Shown one piece after another: positions 16,574 to 26,698 of a stretch of DNA of 64,000 nt (the stretch's first letter is position 1; each line of letters opens with the position of its first letter). Position numbers and translations under genes: made by a program. This DNA comes from Lacimicrobium alkaliphilum. GTDB taxonomy: Bacteria; Pseudomonadota; Gammaproteobacteria; Enterobacterales; Alteromonadaceae. The stretch covers positions 97,008-161,007 of the forward strand of contig NZ_NISX01000009.1 of assembly GCF_002591895.1 (NCBI RefSeq), in the 5' to 3' direction. The notes beneath the pieces are model-generated. The model was not told the origin of the DNA. It did no database searches and saw only the letters and a program-made list of their open reading frames with translations.

Positions 16574-18109
16574 GTGGAAACTGGTACGTATATTGAAACA
16601 GGTACGCTAATCTCGCTCGCGCTTTATTTTATCGCCATGCTAGGCATAGGCTTATACGCTTATCGCACATCCACCTCCGATGTCTCCGGCTATATGCTCG
16701 GCGGCAGGAAGTTAGGCCCCGGTGTCACCGCACTGTCGGCTGGCGCTTCGGATATGAGTGGCTGGATGCTGATGGGCTTACCGGGTGCCATGTACCTGGC
16801 CGGGATCTCTCAGAGCTGGATTGCGGTAGGGCTGGTGATTGGTGCCTTTATGAACTATCTGATAGTCGCACCGCGATTACGGGTATATACGGAAGTGGCC
16901 AATGACTCTATTACCATTCCTGACTACTTCGCAAACCGATTCGAAGACAAAGGACGTTATCTGCGTATTTTTTCATCGCTGGTAATCATTATATTCTTCA
17001 CCCTTTATACGTCTGCCAGCCTGGTGGCCGGCGGTAAACTGTTCGACAGCTCTTTTGGTATGGACTACAGCACCGGGTTGTTTGTTACGGCTGGCGTCGT
17101 CGCCGCTTATACGCTGTTTGGCGGATTTCTCGCCGTGAGTATGACCGACTTTGTGCAGGGCTGTATTATGTTTGTATCATTGGTGATGGTGCCCATTGTT
17201 GCCTTTAATCACCTCGGTGGCGTGGGAGAAGTCAGTACCGCAGTGAATGATATCAATCCCGATATGCTCAAGCTCTTTGTTAATGGCGCAACGGGTGAGG
17301 CTCTATCCGCATTAGGTGTGATATCTCTGCTGGCCTGGGGACTGGGCTACTTTGGCCAGCCACATATTATTGTGCGCTTTATGGCGATTCGTTCTGTCAA
17401 AGCGATTAAAACTGCCCGCCGTATTGGTATGAGCTGGATGATTGTTTCGATAATAGGCGCGCTGGCCACCGGGTTTGTCGGCATTGCCTATGTGGAAGAA
17501 ACCAAAATGAAACTGGATGATGCGGAAACTATCTTTATCATTTTCTCACAGTTCCTTTTCCATCCTATGATTGGTGGTTTCCTTCTGGCGGCAATTCTGG
17601 CTGCGATTATGAGTACCATTTCATCCCAGTTACTGGTGACATCCAGTTCACTGACTGAAGATTTTTATAAAGCCTTTCTGCGCCGTGATGCTGGCGACAA
17701 AGAGCTCGTATTGGTAGGCAGAATTTCAGTACTGGTGGTGGCTCTTGTGGCGATTGCCCTGGCCTGGAATCCACAGAACAGCGTACTGAATCTGGTCAGT
17801 AATGCCTGGGCTGGTTTTGGTGCAGCCTTTGGACCGGTGATTATTGTCAGTCTGTTCTGGAAGCGTATGAACCGCACAGGTGCTCTTTCGGGTATGCTGG
17901 TCGGTGCAGCAACCGTATTATTCTGGATATACGCGCCGGTCACTATCGGGGGCGAAAGCCTGAGCAGCGTAATCTATGAGATTGTACCTGGCTTTATTCT
18001 TTGTACGCTGACGATTTTCATCGTTAGTCATCTTACTGCACCACCCAGTGAAGCGTTGCAAAACACCCATGAGAAAATGGAAGCCAGACTGAAAGCCGAA
18101 TTAAGCTGA
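16574..18109 (+). CDS. putP: Sodium/proline symporter
   Basis: An inner-membrane SSS-family transporter importing L-proline with Na+. The 511-residue protein has about 13 membrane segments and PutP landmarks: 'SDVSGYMLGGRKLGP', 'TALSAGASDMSGWMLMGLPG', 'PDYFANRF' and 'GYFGQPHIIVRFMAI'. The GTG at 16574 is chosen because AGGAGAG lies 7 bp before it and E. coli PutP starts a few residues ahead of the first helix; the longer frame from 16532 adds a polar, unconserved leader. A terminator follows; no putA is nearby. Confidence 0.94.
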   Translation: METGTYIETGTLISLALYFIAMLGIGLYAYRTSTSDVSGYMLGGRKLGPGVTALSAGASDMSGWMLMGLPGAMYLAGISQSWIAVGLVIGAFMNYLIVAPRLRVYTEVANDSITIPDYFANRFEDKGRYLRIFSSLVIIIFFTLYTSASLVAGGKLFDSSFGMDYSTGLFVTAGVVAAYTLFGGFLAVSMTDFVQGCIMFVSLVMVPIVAFNHLGGVGEVSTAVNDINPDMLKLFVNGATGEALSALGVISLLAWGLGYFGQPHIIVRFMAIRSVKAIKTARRIGMSWMIVSIIGALATGFVGIAYVEETKMKLDDAETIFIIFSQFLFHPMIGGFLLAAILAAIMSTISSQLLVTSSSLTEDFYKAFLRRDAGDKELVLVGRISVLVVALVAIALAWNPQNSVLNLVSNAWAGFGAAFGPVIIVSLFWKRMNRTGALSGMLVGAATVLFWIYAPVTIGGESLSSVIYEIVPGFILCTLTIFIVSHLTAPPSEALQNTHEKMEARLKAELS

Positions 18110-18134
18110 CTCTGAAGCTTAGCCATATGTAGAT

Positions 18135-18165
18135 AAAAAATACCGGCATTAGCCGGTATTTTTTA
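18135..18165 (+). terminator. Intrinsic terminator after putP
   Basis: TACCGGC (18141-18147) pairs with GCCGGTA (18152-18158), extended by an A6/T6 pair on the outside and followed by ATT. It ends 25-55 bp beyond the putP stop. Confidence 0.93.
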
Positions 18166-18264
18166 TTGAAATCAAATTGTTACAACCAGAAAAATTGGTT
18201 CTGGTATCCTCAGCATCAATCTACTAGCATAGTGGTAGCGTTATATTCGGGGAATACATCAATC

Positions 18265-19482
18265 ATGGCGTTTTTCGCAGCTCGTCAACCCATACTAGAC
18301 AGGGAAAAGCAGTTGGTAGCCTACGAGCTACTATTCAGGGACAGTCTTGAAAATGTGTTCCCGGACGTCTGTGATGAACAAGCCACGTCTAAAATGATAG
18401 AAGGTCTGCAGTTTAACCTTGGGATGGATAAACTGACTGAAGACAAACTCGCTTTTATTAACTTTACTCAGGAATCTCTGCTCAATGGCTACCCGATGCT
18501 ATTGCCAAAAGAATTTGTGGTAGTAGAGATACTGGAAACGGTGACGCCCTCCAGAAAATTGCTCGAAGCCTGTCGGGAACTGAAAGAACTTGGCTACACC
18601 ATCGCCTTAGATGATTACGAACATAAAGGTGTATGGAAACATTTTTACCCTTATACCGATATTATTAAGATTGATTATCAGGTTACTCAGATTGACGAAA
18701 TTCGCCTGATTAAAGACGCCATTAAAGATTTTCCGCACATCAAGTTACTGGCTGAGAAAGTGGAAACCCATGCCGAATATCATCAGGCCATGGAGCTGGG
18801 TTTTGAATATTTTCAGGGCTACTTTTTTAGTAAACCTGAGGTGATGAGAAGCCGCACACTGGACCCATCGCAGTTAACCGTAGCGCGGCTGATGAATGCA
18901 CTGGCAGAACCTGAGCCGGATATTCCCGCCATTACCGAGGTGTTTCAGGGAGATGTTCATCTTTCGGTAAAGTTGCTGAGGTACGCCCAATCGCCCATTT
19001 TCAAACGCCGTAGTGAGATATCTAATATTAAGCAAGCCATTGTGTTATTGGGCTTGCAGGAGCTACGCCGTTTTGTATCGGTACTTTTTACCGCCCAGTT
19101 TGCAGACAGAAAACCTCCCGCACTCACCGTAATGTCTCTGGTAAGGGCGCGCTTTTGTGAATTACTCTCTACGATGCCCGGTGAACAGGCCACCGAGAGT
19201 GCCGCGTTTCTGACCGGATTATTGTCACTGCTCGAAGGGATGCTGGATGCGCCGTTGGCGGAGTTACTCGACAACCTCCCTATTTCTCAGGTGATCAAAG
19301 ACGCGCTGATCAATGATCAAGGCAGACTTGCACAATACTTGCGGCTGATTGAAGCCTTTGAGCAGGCTGACTGGAGCGCAGCGAAAAACCAGTGCAGCAA
19401 AATGGAATTTGGCATTGACAAAGTGACCCGTCATTATCTTCAGGCGGTGCGCTGGGCCACGTTAAGAGAAACTGCTGGCTGA
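18265..19482 (+). CDS. EAL-HDOD two-domain signalling protein (YuxH family)
   Basis: A 405-residue cytosolic protein. Residues ~1-200 are an EAL-type domain in which the signature Glu is in 'YELLFR', with other active-site positions seen as 'INFTQ', 'VEILE', 'LDDYE', 'KIDY', 'AEKVE' and 'FQGYFF'; most metal and catalytic residues of c-di-GMP phosphodiesterases therefore survive even though the motif reads ELL and DDYE instead of EAL and DDFG. Residues ~210-400 are an HDOD domain ('VKLLRYAQSPIF...ISNIKQAIVLLGLQELRRFV'). V. cholerae CdgJ has the same architecture and is a motility-related PDE. The start at 18265 aligns with family N-termini ('MAFFAARQPILDR'); the frame extends to 18166 without conserved sequence. 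Confidence 0.9.
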   Translation: MAFFAARQPILDREKQLVAYELLFRDSLENVFPDVCDEQATSKMIEGLQFNLGMDKLTEDKLAFINFTQESLLNGYPMLLPKEFVVVEILETVTPSRKLLEACRELKELGYTIALDDYEHKGVWKHFYPYTDIIKIDYQVTQIDEIRLIKDAIKDFPHIKLLAEKVETHAEYHQAMELGFEYFQGYFFSKPEVMRSRTLDPSQLTVARLMNALAEPEPDIPAITEVFQGDVHLSVKLLRYAQSPIFKRRSEISNIKQAIVLLGLQELRRFVSVLFTAQFADRKPPALTVMSLVRARFCELLSTMPGEQATESAAFLTGLLSLLEGMLDAPLAELLDNLPISQVIKDALINDQGRLAQYLRLIEAFEQADWSAAKNQCSKMEFGIDKVTRHYLQAVRWATLRETAG

Positions 19483-19678
19483 CAGGTGCATCCGCCATCC
19501 TTGATACCCGCATTCGCCTGTCCAAAAGTACCGTAAAAAGGGATATCATTAAGGCTGTTTGCTATTTGTTATAGCGATCTCGCATAGCCAAAATCTGTCC
19601 GAACATGGTATTGTTCTATGCATAGAACGCATTTGCATAATACCAATTCCGACAACTTTAACAGGTCTGATCAATACC

Positions 19679-20593
19679 ATGGACGCTAATATTCCAACCG
19701 TAACCCATCTCAAGCAGCTTGAGGCTGAAAGTATTCATATTTTCCGTGAAGTCGCGGCTGAGTTCGACAACCCGGTGATGCTGTATTCCGTTGGCAAGGA
19801 TTCCTCTGTGTTACTGCATCTGGCTCGTAAAGCCTTTGCACCCGGCCGTATTCCTTTCCCCTTATTACATGTGGATACCACCTGGAAATTTCGCGAAATG
19901 ATTGAGTTTCGTGACCGTATGGCTAAAGAGCATAAACTGGATCTGATTGTGTATAAGAATCAGGAAGGTATTGATATGGGAGTCGGTCCCTTTAGCCATG
20001 GCAGTGCCAAACACACTGATATTATGAAAACCCAGGCATTGAAAAAAGCGCTGAATAAATTTCAGTTTGATGCTGCATTCGGTGGTGCCCGCCGCGATGA
20101 AGAAAAATCCCGGGCTAAAGAACGAGTATATTCTTTTCGTGATGAAAATCACCGCTGGGATCCCAAGAACCAGCGCCCTGAACTTTGGAATATTTATAAC
20201 GCCAAAGTGAACAAGGGCGAGAGTATCAGGGTATTTCCGCTGTCCAACTGGACAGAACTGGATATCTGGCAATATATCTACCTGGAAAATATCGACATTC
20301 CTTCATTGTATCTGGCCAAACCACGTCCTGTAGTAGAGCGTGATGGCACACTGATCATGGTGGATGACGATCGTATGCCCCTTCAGGACGGCGAGAAACC
20401 AAAAATGGAATCGGTCAGGTTCCGTACTTTGGGGTGCTATCCGTTGACCGGTGCAGTGCAATCCAATGCCGCCACCCTGCCTGATGTCATTCAGGAAATG
20501 TTACTGACCAAGACGTCAGAGCGTCAGGGCCGGGTAATCGATCATGACAGCGCCGGCTCAATGGAGAAAAAGAAAATGGAAGGATATTTCTGA
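19679..20593 (+). CDS. cysD: Sulfate adenylyltransferase small subunit
   Basis: CysD catalyses adenylation of sulfate to APS, driven by the GTPase CysN. The 304-residue protein has the PP-loop 'SVGKDSSV' (37-44), 'HVDTTWKF' and '[15 protein letters not shown]', all diagnostic. The ATG at 19679 follows AACAGGTCTG and gives the family length; the frame upstream to 19559 lacks conservation. First gene of a tight five-gene sulfate operon: the stop overlaps the cysC start by one base (TGATG). A ~196-bp leader precedes it; I could not define a CysB site. Confidence 0.97.
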   Translation: MDANIPTVTHLKQLEAESIHIFREVAAEFDNPVMLYSVGKDSSVLLHLARKAFAPGRIPFPLLHVDTTWKFREMIEFRDRMAKEHKLDLIVYKNQEGIDMGVGPFSHGSAKHTDIMKTQALKKALNKFQFDAAFGGARRDEEKSRAKERVYSFRDENHRWDPKNQRPELWNIYNAKVNKGESIRVFPLSNWTELDIWQYIYLENIDIPSLYLAKPRPVVERDGTLIMVDDDRMPLQDGEKPKMESVRFRTLGCYPLTGAVQSNAATLPDVIQEMLLTKTSERQGRVIDHDSAGSMEKKKMEGYF

Positions 20594-21189
20594 TGAGTGA
20601 CAATATCGTCTGGCATGAACATAAAACCAATAAAACCGATCGTGCACACCAAAAAGGTCAAAAGCCTGCAGTAATCTGGCTTACCGGCTTAAGCGGCTCC
20701 GGTAAATCCACCATTGCCAATGTGCTGGAACAAAAACTCACTGCGTCGGGCAAGCACACGTACCTGCTTGATGGCGACAATGTTCGCCATGGCCTGTGTG
20801 GTGATCTCGGCTTTGCCGATAAAGACAGAGTCGAGAATATCCGCCGTATCAGTGAGGTAGCCAGGCTGTTTGTTGATGCCGGCCTGATTGTTATCACCGC
20901 GTTTATTTCACCGTTTAAAACAGACAGAAAGTTCTGCCGCAACATGCTTGAGCCGGGAGAATTTATTGAAGTCTTTGTAGACACACCTCTGGAGGTGTGT
21001 GAACAGCGCGATCCTAAGGGCTTGTACCAAAAGGCCCGGCAAGGTGATATCAAACACTTTACCGGCATAGATTCTGCTTATGAAACCCCTGAATCTCCGG
21101 AAGTGCATCTGAACTTCGAGGAAGGTGAAACACCTGAGCAATCGGCCGACAAGCTGATTGCAGCACTGACCGAAAAGGGTTATCTGTAA
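20593..21189 (+). CDS. cysC: Adenylylsulfate (APS) kinase
   Basis: Phosphorylates APS to PAPS. The 198-residue protein has the Walker A 'GLSGSGKST' (32-40), '[17 protein letters not shown]' for APS binding, '[13 protein letters not shown]' and '[25 protein letters not shown]'. Complete for the stand-alone form. It lies between cysD and cysQ, overlapping each by one base, instead of after cysN as in E. coli cysDNC. Confidence 0.97.
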   Translation: MSDNIVWHEHKTNKTDRAHQKGQKPAVIWLTGLSGSGKSTIANVLEQKLTASGKHTYLLDGDNVRHGLCGDLGFADKDRVENIRRISEVARLFVDAGLIVITAFISPFKTDRKFCRNMLEPGEFIEVFVDTPLEVCEQRDPKGLYQKARQGDIKHFTGIDSAYETPESPEVHLNFEEGETPEQSADKLIAALTEKGYL

Positions 21190-21974
21190 TGAGCAGAGCA
21201 CAACTGGCTGAACAGCTTACTCAAATCGCCCATCAGGCGGGCAAGGCCATCATGGATATCTATGCCCGGGATTTCGAAGTGACGGACAAACAGGATAACA
21301 GCCCCCTCACCGAAGCGGACCTGGCTGCACATCATATTATTGTCGACGGGTTAAAAGCCATTTCGGATTTGCCCGTATTGTCTGAAGAATCTGCCGATAT
21401 TGCCTGGCAGGAGCGTAGTCAGTGGCAACAATACTGGCTTGTGGATCCTCTGGATGGCACCAAAGAATTTATTAAGAAAAATGGTGAATTTACCGTCAAT
21501 ATTGCGCTGATTGAAGACGGCGAACCGGTTCTTGGGGTGGTATTCGCACCAGCCCTGAATACGACCTATGTTGGCGCGGTTGGTGAATTTGCACGGGTCA
21601 GTAAAGCCGGAGAAATGACGGAACTTAGGCCAGCAATTCACCAGAACGACGAAATCTGGAAAGTGGTTGGCAGCCGTTCGCATCAGAGCCCGCAGATTCA
21701 GGCCCTGCTTGACCAATTGCCGGGTGACACAGAATTGGTGGCCATGGGCAGTTCTTTGAAACTGTGCCTGGTGGCAGAAGGCAAAGCCCATCTGTACCCA
21801 CGCCTCGGCCCCACCAGTGAGTGGGATACGGCAGCGGCGCATGCTGTTGTCAATGCCGCCGGTGGCACGGTCTGCGAGCTTGAGGAACAGAAGCCCCTTA
21901 GTGAACAACAAAAACCGCTGCGCTATAACCAGAAAGAATCCCTGTTAAACCCTTATTTTCTAGTGAGCTGTTAA
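21189..21974 (+). CDS. cysQ: 3'(2'),5'-bisphosphate nucleotidase
   Basis: CysQ removes the 3'-phosphate of PAP (and PAPS), recycling the by-product of PAPS reduction. The 261-residue inositol-monophosphatase-fold protein shows '[10 protein letters not shown]', the metal-binding 'EES' and 'DPLDGTKEF' (86-94), and the second metal motif '[14 protein letters not shown]'. Its start overlaps the cysC stop (TAATG), and cysN follows after 1 bp. Having cysQ inside the sulfate activation operon ties PAP removal to PAPS production. Confidence 0.96.
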   Translation: MSRAQLAEQLTQIAHQAGKAIMDIYARDFEVTDKQDNSPLTEADLAAHHIIVDGLKAISDLPVLSEESADIAWQERSQWQQYWLVDPLDGTKEFIKKNGEFTVNIALIEDGEPVLGVVFAPALNTTYVGAVGEFARVSKAGEMTELRPAIHQNDEIWKVVGSRSHQSPQIQALLDQLPGDTELVAMGSSLKLCLVAEGKAHLYPRLGPTSEWDTAAAHAVVNAAGGTVCELEEQKPLSEQQKPLRYNQKESLLNPYFLVSC

Positions 21975-21975
21975 C

Positions 21976-23391
21976 ATGAATAGCCAAAATGATCTCCTCG
22001 AAAAGGACATTCTCAGTTATCTTGAACAACACGAACGCAAAGACCTGGTTCGGTTTTTAACCTGCGGAAGTGTCGATGACGGCAAAAGTACGCTGATCGG
22101 TCGACTGTTGCATGATTCAAAAATGATTTATGAAGACCAGCTTGCTGCCATCAGTAAAGACAGCAAGAAAGTCGGCACCACAGGTGAAGAAGTGGATCTG
22201 GCACTGTTGGTAGATGGTCTGCAATCTGAACGTGAACAAGGCATCACTATCGATGTGGCCTATCGCTACTTCTCCACGGACAAACGCAAGTTTATTATCG
22301 CCGATACCCCTGGCCATGAGCAGTACACCCGTAATATGGTAACAGGCGCCTCCACCTGTGAACTCGCCATTGTGATGGTGGACGCCAGAGGTGGTGTTAA
22401 GGTACAAACCCGCCGCCACTCGTTCCTGGCCTCTTTGCTGGGTATCAAACATGTGATTGTGGCGATTAATAAAATGGATCTGATGGACTATGACCAGAGC
22501 GTGTTTGACAAGATCCGTGAAGACTATCTGCAATTTTCCAAACAGCTGAATATCCCTGATATTCGCTTTGTGCCTATCTCGGCACTCAAAGGCGACAATG
22601 TGGTTAACCGCAGCGACAGCATGCCCTGGTATCAGGGTGAAACTCTGATGCAGCTGCTGGAAAATATTGAAGTCAGCAAAGACGAGACACAGCGGGATTT
22701 TCGCTTCCCGGTACAGTATGTAAATCGCCCGGATCTTAATTTCCGCGGCTTTGCCGGTACGATTGTTTCCGGCCAGATCCAACCAGGTGACAAAGTTACC
22801 GCACTGCCCTCGGGTAAGACTTCATCAGTGAAACAAATTGTCACCTTTGAAGGTGAACAGGAAATCGGGTACGCGCCGCAAGCTGTGACTCTGACCCTGA
22901 ATGATGAAATCGATATTTCCCGCGGCGATATGATTGTTAAAAGCGATAATCAGCCGCTGCACAGCGCTGCTTACAAGACGCATTTGGTGTGGATGGCAGA
23001 AGATCCACTGATGCCAAATAAACAATATGAGTTCAAATTTGCAACTAAATCCGTTTCCGGCTCTGTACAGCGTCTTGACTACCGTATAGACGTCAACACC
23101 ATGGAGAAAAAGGATCTGCTGCATCTGAATCTGAATGAAATAGCTGTTGGCAGCATCAAACTGACGCAGCCTGTCGCCTGCGACCCATACCAGCGAAACC
23201 GCAAAACCGGAGCGTTTATTATTATCGACCGCCTGACCAATGGTACCGTTGGTGCGGGTATGATTATCGACGCCGACAAATCCGCAGAGAAGGAAAATAA
23301 CCAGGCTTATTCCGAATTCGAACTGGAATTTAACGCCCTGGTACGTAAACATTTCCCTCATTGGCAGGCGCTGGATATCAGCAAACTCTGA
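21976..23391 (+). CDS. cysN: Sulfate adenylyltransferase GTPase subunit
   Basis: The GTPase partner of CysD. The 471-residue protein has G1 'GSVDDGKST' (31-39), '[12 protein letters not shown]' (G3), 'NKMDLMDY' (G4) and EF-Tu-like domains 2 and 3. It ends without a fused APS kinase domain, consistent with the separate cysC. The 11-bp gap to the permease gene suggests that the operon continues. Confidence 0.97.
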   Translation: MNSQNDLLEKDILSYLEQHERKDLVRFLTCGSVDDGKSTLIGRLLHDSKMIYEDQLAAISKDSKKVGTTGEEVDLALLVDGLQSEREQGITIDVAYRYFSTDKRKFIIADTPGHEQYTRNMVTGASTCELAIVMVDARGGVKVQTRRHSFLASLLGIKHVIVAINKMDLMDYDQSVFDKIREDYLQFSKQLNIPDIRFVPISALKGDNVVNRSDSMPWYQGETLMQLLENIEVSKDETQRDFRFPVQYVNRPDLNFRGFAGTIVSGQIQPGDKVTALPSGKTSSVKQIVTFEGEQEIGYAPQAVTLTLNDEIDISRGDMIVKSDNQPLHSAAYKTHLVWMAEDPLMPNKQYEFKFATKSVSGSVQRLDYRIDVNTMEKKDLLHLNLNEIAVGSIKLTQPVACDPYQRNRKTGAFIIIDRLTNGTVGAGMIIDADKSAEKENNQAYSEFELEFNALVRKHFPHWQALDISKL

Positions 23392-23401
23392 GTTGAATTA
23401 G

Positions 23402-25129
23402 ATGGACATAAACCAGATTCTGGTTGCAGGGATTTTTGTTGTCACCATCGCGGCGCTTATTTTTACCGATAAGCGCCCATCCGCGATCTTTTCTATGGCC
23501 ATGCTGGCATTGCTCGGCAGCGGTCAGTTATCGTTGTTGGAGCTGTCTCATGGGTTAACCAATCAGGGATTGATCACACTGGTACTGTTACTGCTGATCA
23601 GCAATGCTATCGACAAGACCTCATTACTGAAGTTACTGGGCAGAAAGCTTATCAGCGCCAGTTATACCAAAAGCTACTGGCGCCTGTTCGGATTAACCTT
23701 CTCAAGCTCGGCATTGTTGAATAACACCGCCATTGTTGCCAGCCTGATCAGCCCTGTCACCCAGAATCAGCACCATCCGGCTTCCAAGCTCCTGATTCCG
23801 CTTTCCTACTCGGCCATTCTAGGCGGCACTGTAACCCTGATAGGTACCTCTACTAATCTGATTGTAGACAGCTTTTTAGTGGAGCAGGGCCACCCTGGTT
23901 TTGCCTTTCTGGATTTCACCCTCTATGGCCTGGTTGCGGGTCTGTCCTGCGGCTTATTGCTGTTTCTGATGTCGCCTTTACTACCCAATATCAAAATCAA
24001 ACAGGCTGACTACAAAGAGTACTTTATCGAGGCCAAGGTGGATGCTGATTCACCATTGATCGGCAAGAGCATCGAAGAAAACCATTTACGCAATTTGCCT
24101 GAACTCTATCTGGCTGAGATTATCCGTCAGGGCCACCTGCTGTCACCGGTTACGCCGGAAATCGTCATCGAAGGCGGAGATAAACTCATTTTCAGCGGCA
24201 ACGTGAAACGGGTAGACAGCCTCAGTCATATACCTGGCCTCACCCTGTTTGCCGAAACCAATGGCCTGCTCAGAGAGAACCTGACTGAAGTCGTGATATC
24301 AAATCGCGCCAAGCTGATTGATAAGACACTCAAAGAAATCGGATTTCGCGCTATGTTCGATGCCGCCGTAGTGGCCATTCGCCGTGACGGTGAAAGTCTG
24401 TCAGGCAAACTCGGTGATATCAGACTGCAATCCGGTGATAATCTGCTTTTGGCTGTTGGTCCCGATTTTGACTCGCGCAACAACCTGTCGAAGAATTTCT
24501 TTATACTCACTGAGCACAGCCTGCCAAAGAAACTCAGCCCGATTCAGGAACGCCTGACCCTGGGTGGATTCCTGTTAACGGTAATACTCAGTGCCACCAA
24601 TATCGTCCCTCTTGCAACCGGACTGGTTTTTCTGCTGGCTTTGCTGGTGCTGAGCGGCATCACCAATGGCGCAGAATTGAAACGCCACTTGCCGGTTAAT
24701 CTGATCATGGTAATAGTGGGAGCGTTGGGGCTGGCCGTTGCACTGGAACAATCGGGTCTTATTGCCAGCATCAATGAGCTGGTTTTCCCCATGCTCGAGG
24801 GAAGCAGCCCCTTCGTAGCCCTGGTAGTGATCTATCTGCTGACCCTGCTGCTTACTGAACTGGTGACAAATAATGCCGCCGCTGCTCTGATGTTTCCCTT
24901 TGCCTGGGGCCTGGTACAGATGTTAGATGCGCCGGTACTTCCCTTCGCACTGGCAGTAGCATTCGCCGCCAGTGCCAGCTTTATCTCTCCCTGGGGTTAT
25001 CAGACCAACCTTTTGGTGTTCAGTGCCGCCAACTATCGGCTTTCCCACTTTGTGCGTATCGGTCTGCCGGTTTCCGCCCTCTATTCATTGATTGTTCTGA
25101 GTCTGCTCAAATTCAGCTTTAATCTCTGA
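23402..25129 (+). CDS. SLC13/DASS-family permease with two RCK_C (TrkA-C) domains, probable sulfate importer
   Basis: A 575-residue inner-membrane transporter: about five membrane segments to residue ~200, two cytosolic TrkA-C/RCK_C domains (about 205-280 and 285-365; 'SPLIGKSIEENHLRNLPELYLAEI' and 'AKLIDKTLKEIGFRAMFDAAVV'), then the second membrane half with 'LTELVTNNAAAALMFP'. The SNT motifs 'SSALLNNTAIVA' and 'GTSTNLIVDSFL' bind Na+ and anion in this family. Substrate is inferred as sulfate from its place as last gene of the cysDCQN operon; family members also carry dicarboxylates or sulfur compounds. Confidence 0.9.
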   Translation: MDINQILVAGIFVVTIAALIFTDKRPSAIFSMAMLALLGSGQLSLLELSHGLTNQGLITLVLLLLISNAIDKTSLLKLLGRKLISASYTKSYWRLFGLTFSSSALLNNTAIVASLISPVTQNQHHPASKLLIPLSYSAILGGTVTLIGTSTNLIVDSFLVEQGHPGFAFLDFTLYGLVAGLSCGLLLFLMSPLLPNIKIKQADYKEYFIEAKVDADSPLIGKSIEENHLRNLPELYLAEIIRQGHLLSPVTPEIVIEGGDKLIFSGNVKRVDSLSHIPGLTLFAETNGLLRENLTEVVISNRAKLIDKTLKEIGFRAMFDAAVVAIRRDGESLSGKLGDIRLQSGDNLLLAVGPDFDSRNNLSKNFFILTEHSLPKKLSPIQERLTLGGFLLTVILSATNIVPLATGLVFLLALLVLSGITNGAELKRHLPVNLIMVIVGALGLAVALEQSGLIASINELVFPMLEGSSPFVALVVIYLLTLLLTELVTNNAAAALMFPFAWGLVQMLDAPVLPFALAVAFAASASFISPWGYQTNLLVFSAANYRLSHFVRIGLPVSALYSLIVLSLLKFSFNL

Positions 25130-25241
25130 ACCCGGATACCATTCATAAATCCGCTCAAACGGCGTTAAAATTCGCTCAAGTGCAGGAAAAACTTCACTTT
25201 TTCGGCTAGCATTAGTGGTTTACTACTAACCCGAAGGAAAG

Positions 25242-26375
25242 ATGATGCCCCGTAAATTTGCCTTACTCTTTGCCAGCCTGACTCTTTGCCTTAGTTCGGC
25301 GGCCTGTGCCAGCACGCCTGAAAATATTGACAGTGAAAAAGCCGCTATTGAGGTCGAAGTCGTCACCTCAGGATTGCAACATCCCTGGGGCATGGCTTTT
25401 CTACCCGATGGCCGTATGCTGGTTACTGAGCGTACCGGCAAGCTCAGAATTGTCGATACTGATGGCAATAAATCAGCCCCCTTAAGCGGACTTCCCGAGG
25501 TTCTGGTAAAAAACCAGGGCGGCTTACTCGACGTCGCGATTGATCCTATGTTCAGCGAGAACCAGCGGGTCTATTTTAGTTTCAGTGAGCCGGTTTCCGG
25601 TACGCAGAAGAGCAGTACCGCTGTTGCCAGCGCCATTCTGGAAGAAAATGGCCTGAGCGAAGTGCAGATCATTTTCAGTGCCAGACCTAAAATCGATACC
25701 GGCCATCATTTCGGCAGTCGTCTTGTATTTGACCGCGAGGGGGCTCTGTTTATCACTCTGGGCGATCGCGGCTCGCAACGCCATGGCGCACAACAACTGG
25801 ATGTTCACTACGGCAAAGTCGTACGTGTGCTGCCCAACGGCAAGGTGCCTGCTGATAATCCTTATACAAAAGATGACAACGTGTTATCGGATATCTGGTC
25901 CTATGGGCATCGCAATATTCAGGGTGCGGCGCTGCATCCGCAAACTGGCGAACTATGGACCCATGAACACGGCCCTCAGGGCGGTGATGAAATCAATATT
26001 GCCGAAGCCACAAAGAACTACGGCTGGCCTGAGATCACCTATGGCGAAGAATACGGTGGCGGTGAAATCGGCGACACTGAACAGGCCGGTATGGAGCAAC
26101 CACTTCACTACTGGGTGCCTTCTATCGCTCCCAGCGGGATGGCCTTTTATACTGCCCGGGCTTTCAGCGACTGGCAGGGCAATCTGTTAGTGGGCTCACT
26201 GAAATTTCGCCAGTTAGTCAGGCTGGAACTGAGTGACGATAATAAAGTCACCCATGAGGAACGTATCGACATCGGTCAGCGTGTGCGTGATGTGCGCCAG
26301 GGTCCGGACGGCGCCGTTTATCTGCTCACCGATCATCCCGACGGCCAGATATTGCGCCTGACACCGGGCAAGTAA
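25242..26375 (+). CDS. Periplasmic PQQ-dependent aldose sugar dehydrogenase (YliI/GSDH family)
   Basis: The 377-residue protein has a signal peptide with a near-lipobox end ('LCLSSAACAS', Cys22), then a six-bladed beta-propeller of the glucose/sorbosone dehydrogenase family: 'GLQHPWGMAFLPDGRMLVTER' (blade 1, with the catalytic His region), 'HFGSRLVFDREGALFITLGDRG', 'SYGHRNIQGAALHPQTGELW', 'EHGPQGGDEIN' and 'APSGMAFY'. These enzymes oxidise aldoses and use PQQ. 'SSAAC' suggests it may be a lipoprotein. Monocistronic, with its own upstream AAGGAAAGATG. PQQ synthesis genes are not in the window. Confidence 0.92.
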   Translation: MMPRKFALLFASLTLCLSSAACASTPENIDSEKAAIEVEVVTSGLQHPWGMAFLPDGRMLVTERTGKLRIVDTDGNKSAPLSGLPEVLVKNQGGLLDVAIDPMFSENQRVYFSFSEPVSGTQKSSTAVASAILEENGLSEVQIIFSARPKIDTGHHFGSRLVFDREGALFITLGDRGSQRHGAQQLDVHYGKVVRVLPNGKVPADNPYTKDDNVLSDIWSYGHRNIQGAALHPQTGELWTHEHGPQGGDEINIAEATKNYGWPEITYGEEYGGGEIGDTEQAGMEQPLHYWVPSIAPSGMAFYTARAFSDWQGNLLVGSLKFRQLVRLELSDDNKVTHEERIDIGQRVRDVRQGPDGAVYLLTDHPDGQILRLTPGK

Positions 26376-26388
26376 TTGTAAATAAAAG

Positions 26389-26680
26389 AATTTTCACCAC
26401 AGAGGCACAGAGAACACAGAGAGGTAAAGGGGATTAAATCGTTAATACCTCCGTAATCTCTGCGCCTCTGTCGTTAGTCTTGTATTTCTCAACCGGGTTC
26501 GTGCTTTTACTTCGTTCTGTCCTGCGCTACGCAAGCCAGCCTTCGGCTGTTCCACGTGTTCCCGACACTTTGGTCCTGTGGTGGTTTAAAAGCTTTTGAT
26601 CACGAAAGGCATGAAAAACACGAAAAGGAGCAAAGCGTTTAACCCTTCCATCCTCCGTGCCCTCTGTGGTTAGTCATGCT
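26389..26680. repeat. Dispersed intergenic repeat, 'CCACAGAGGCAC' family, copy 1
   Basis: The whole 323-bp gap between the sugar dehydrogenase and cysS. It contains CACCACAGAGGCACAGAG (from 26395) with an imperfect inverted partner (26447-26476, CTGCGCCTCTGTCG), a block TTTGATCACGAAAGGCATG (from 26597) and CTTCCATCCTCCGTGCCC (from 26644) followed by TCTGTGG. The same modules recur at 38.4, 44.4 and 63.95 kb. No coding frame is supported. Confidence 0.85.
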
Positions 26681-26698
26681 TTTAGTTCGTGAGCCGAG

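Noticed and set aside
22117..22782. 221-codon minus-strand frame opposite cysN
   Set aside because: Shadow of cysN; composition (His/Ile-rich) is explained by antisense reading.
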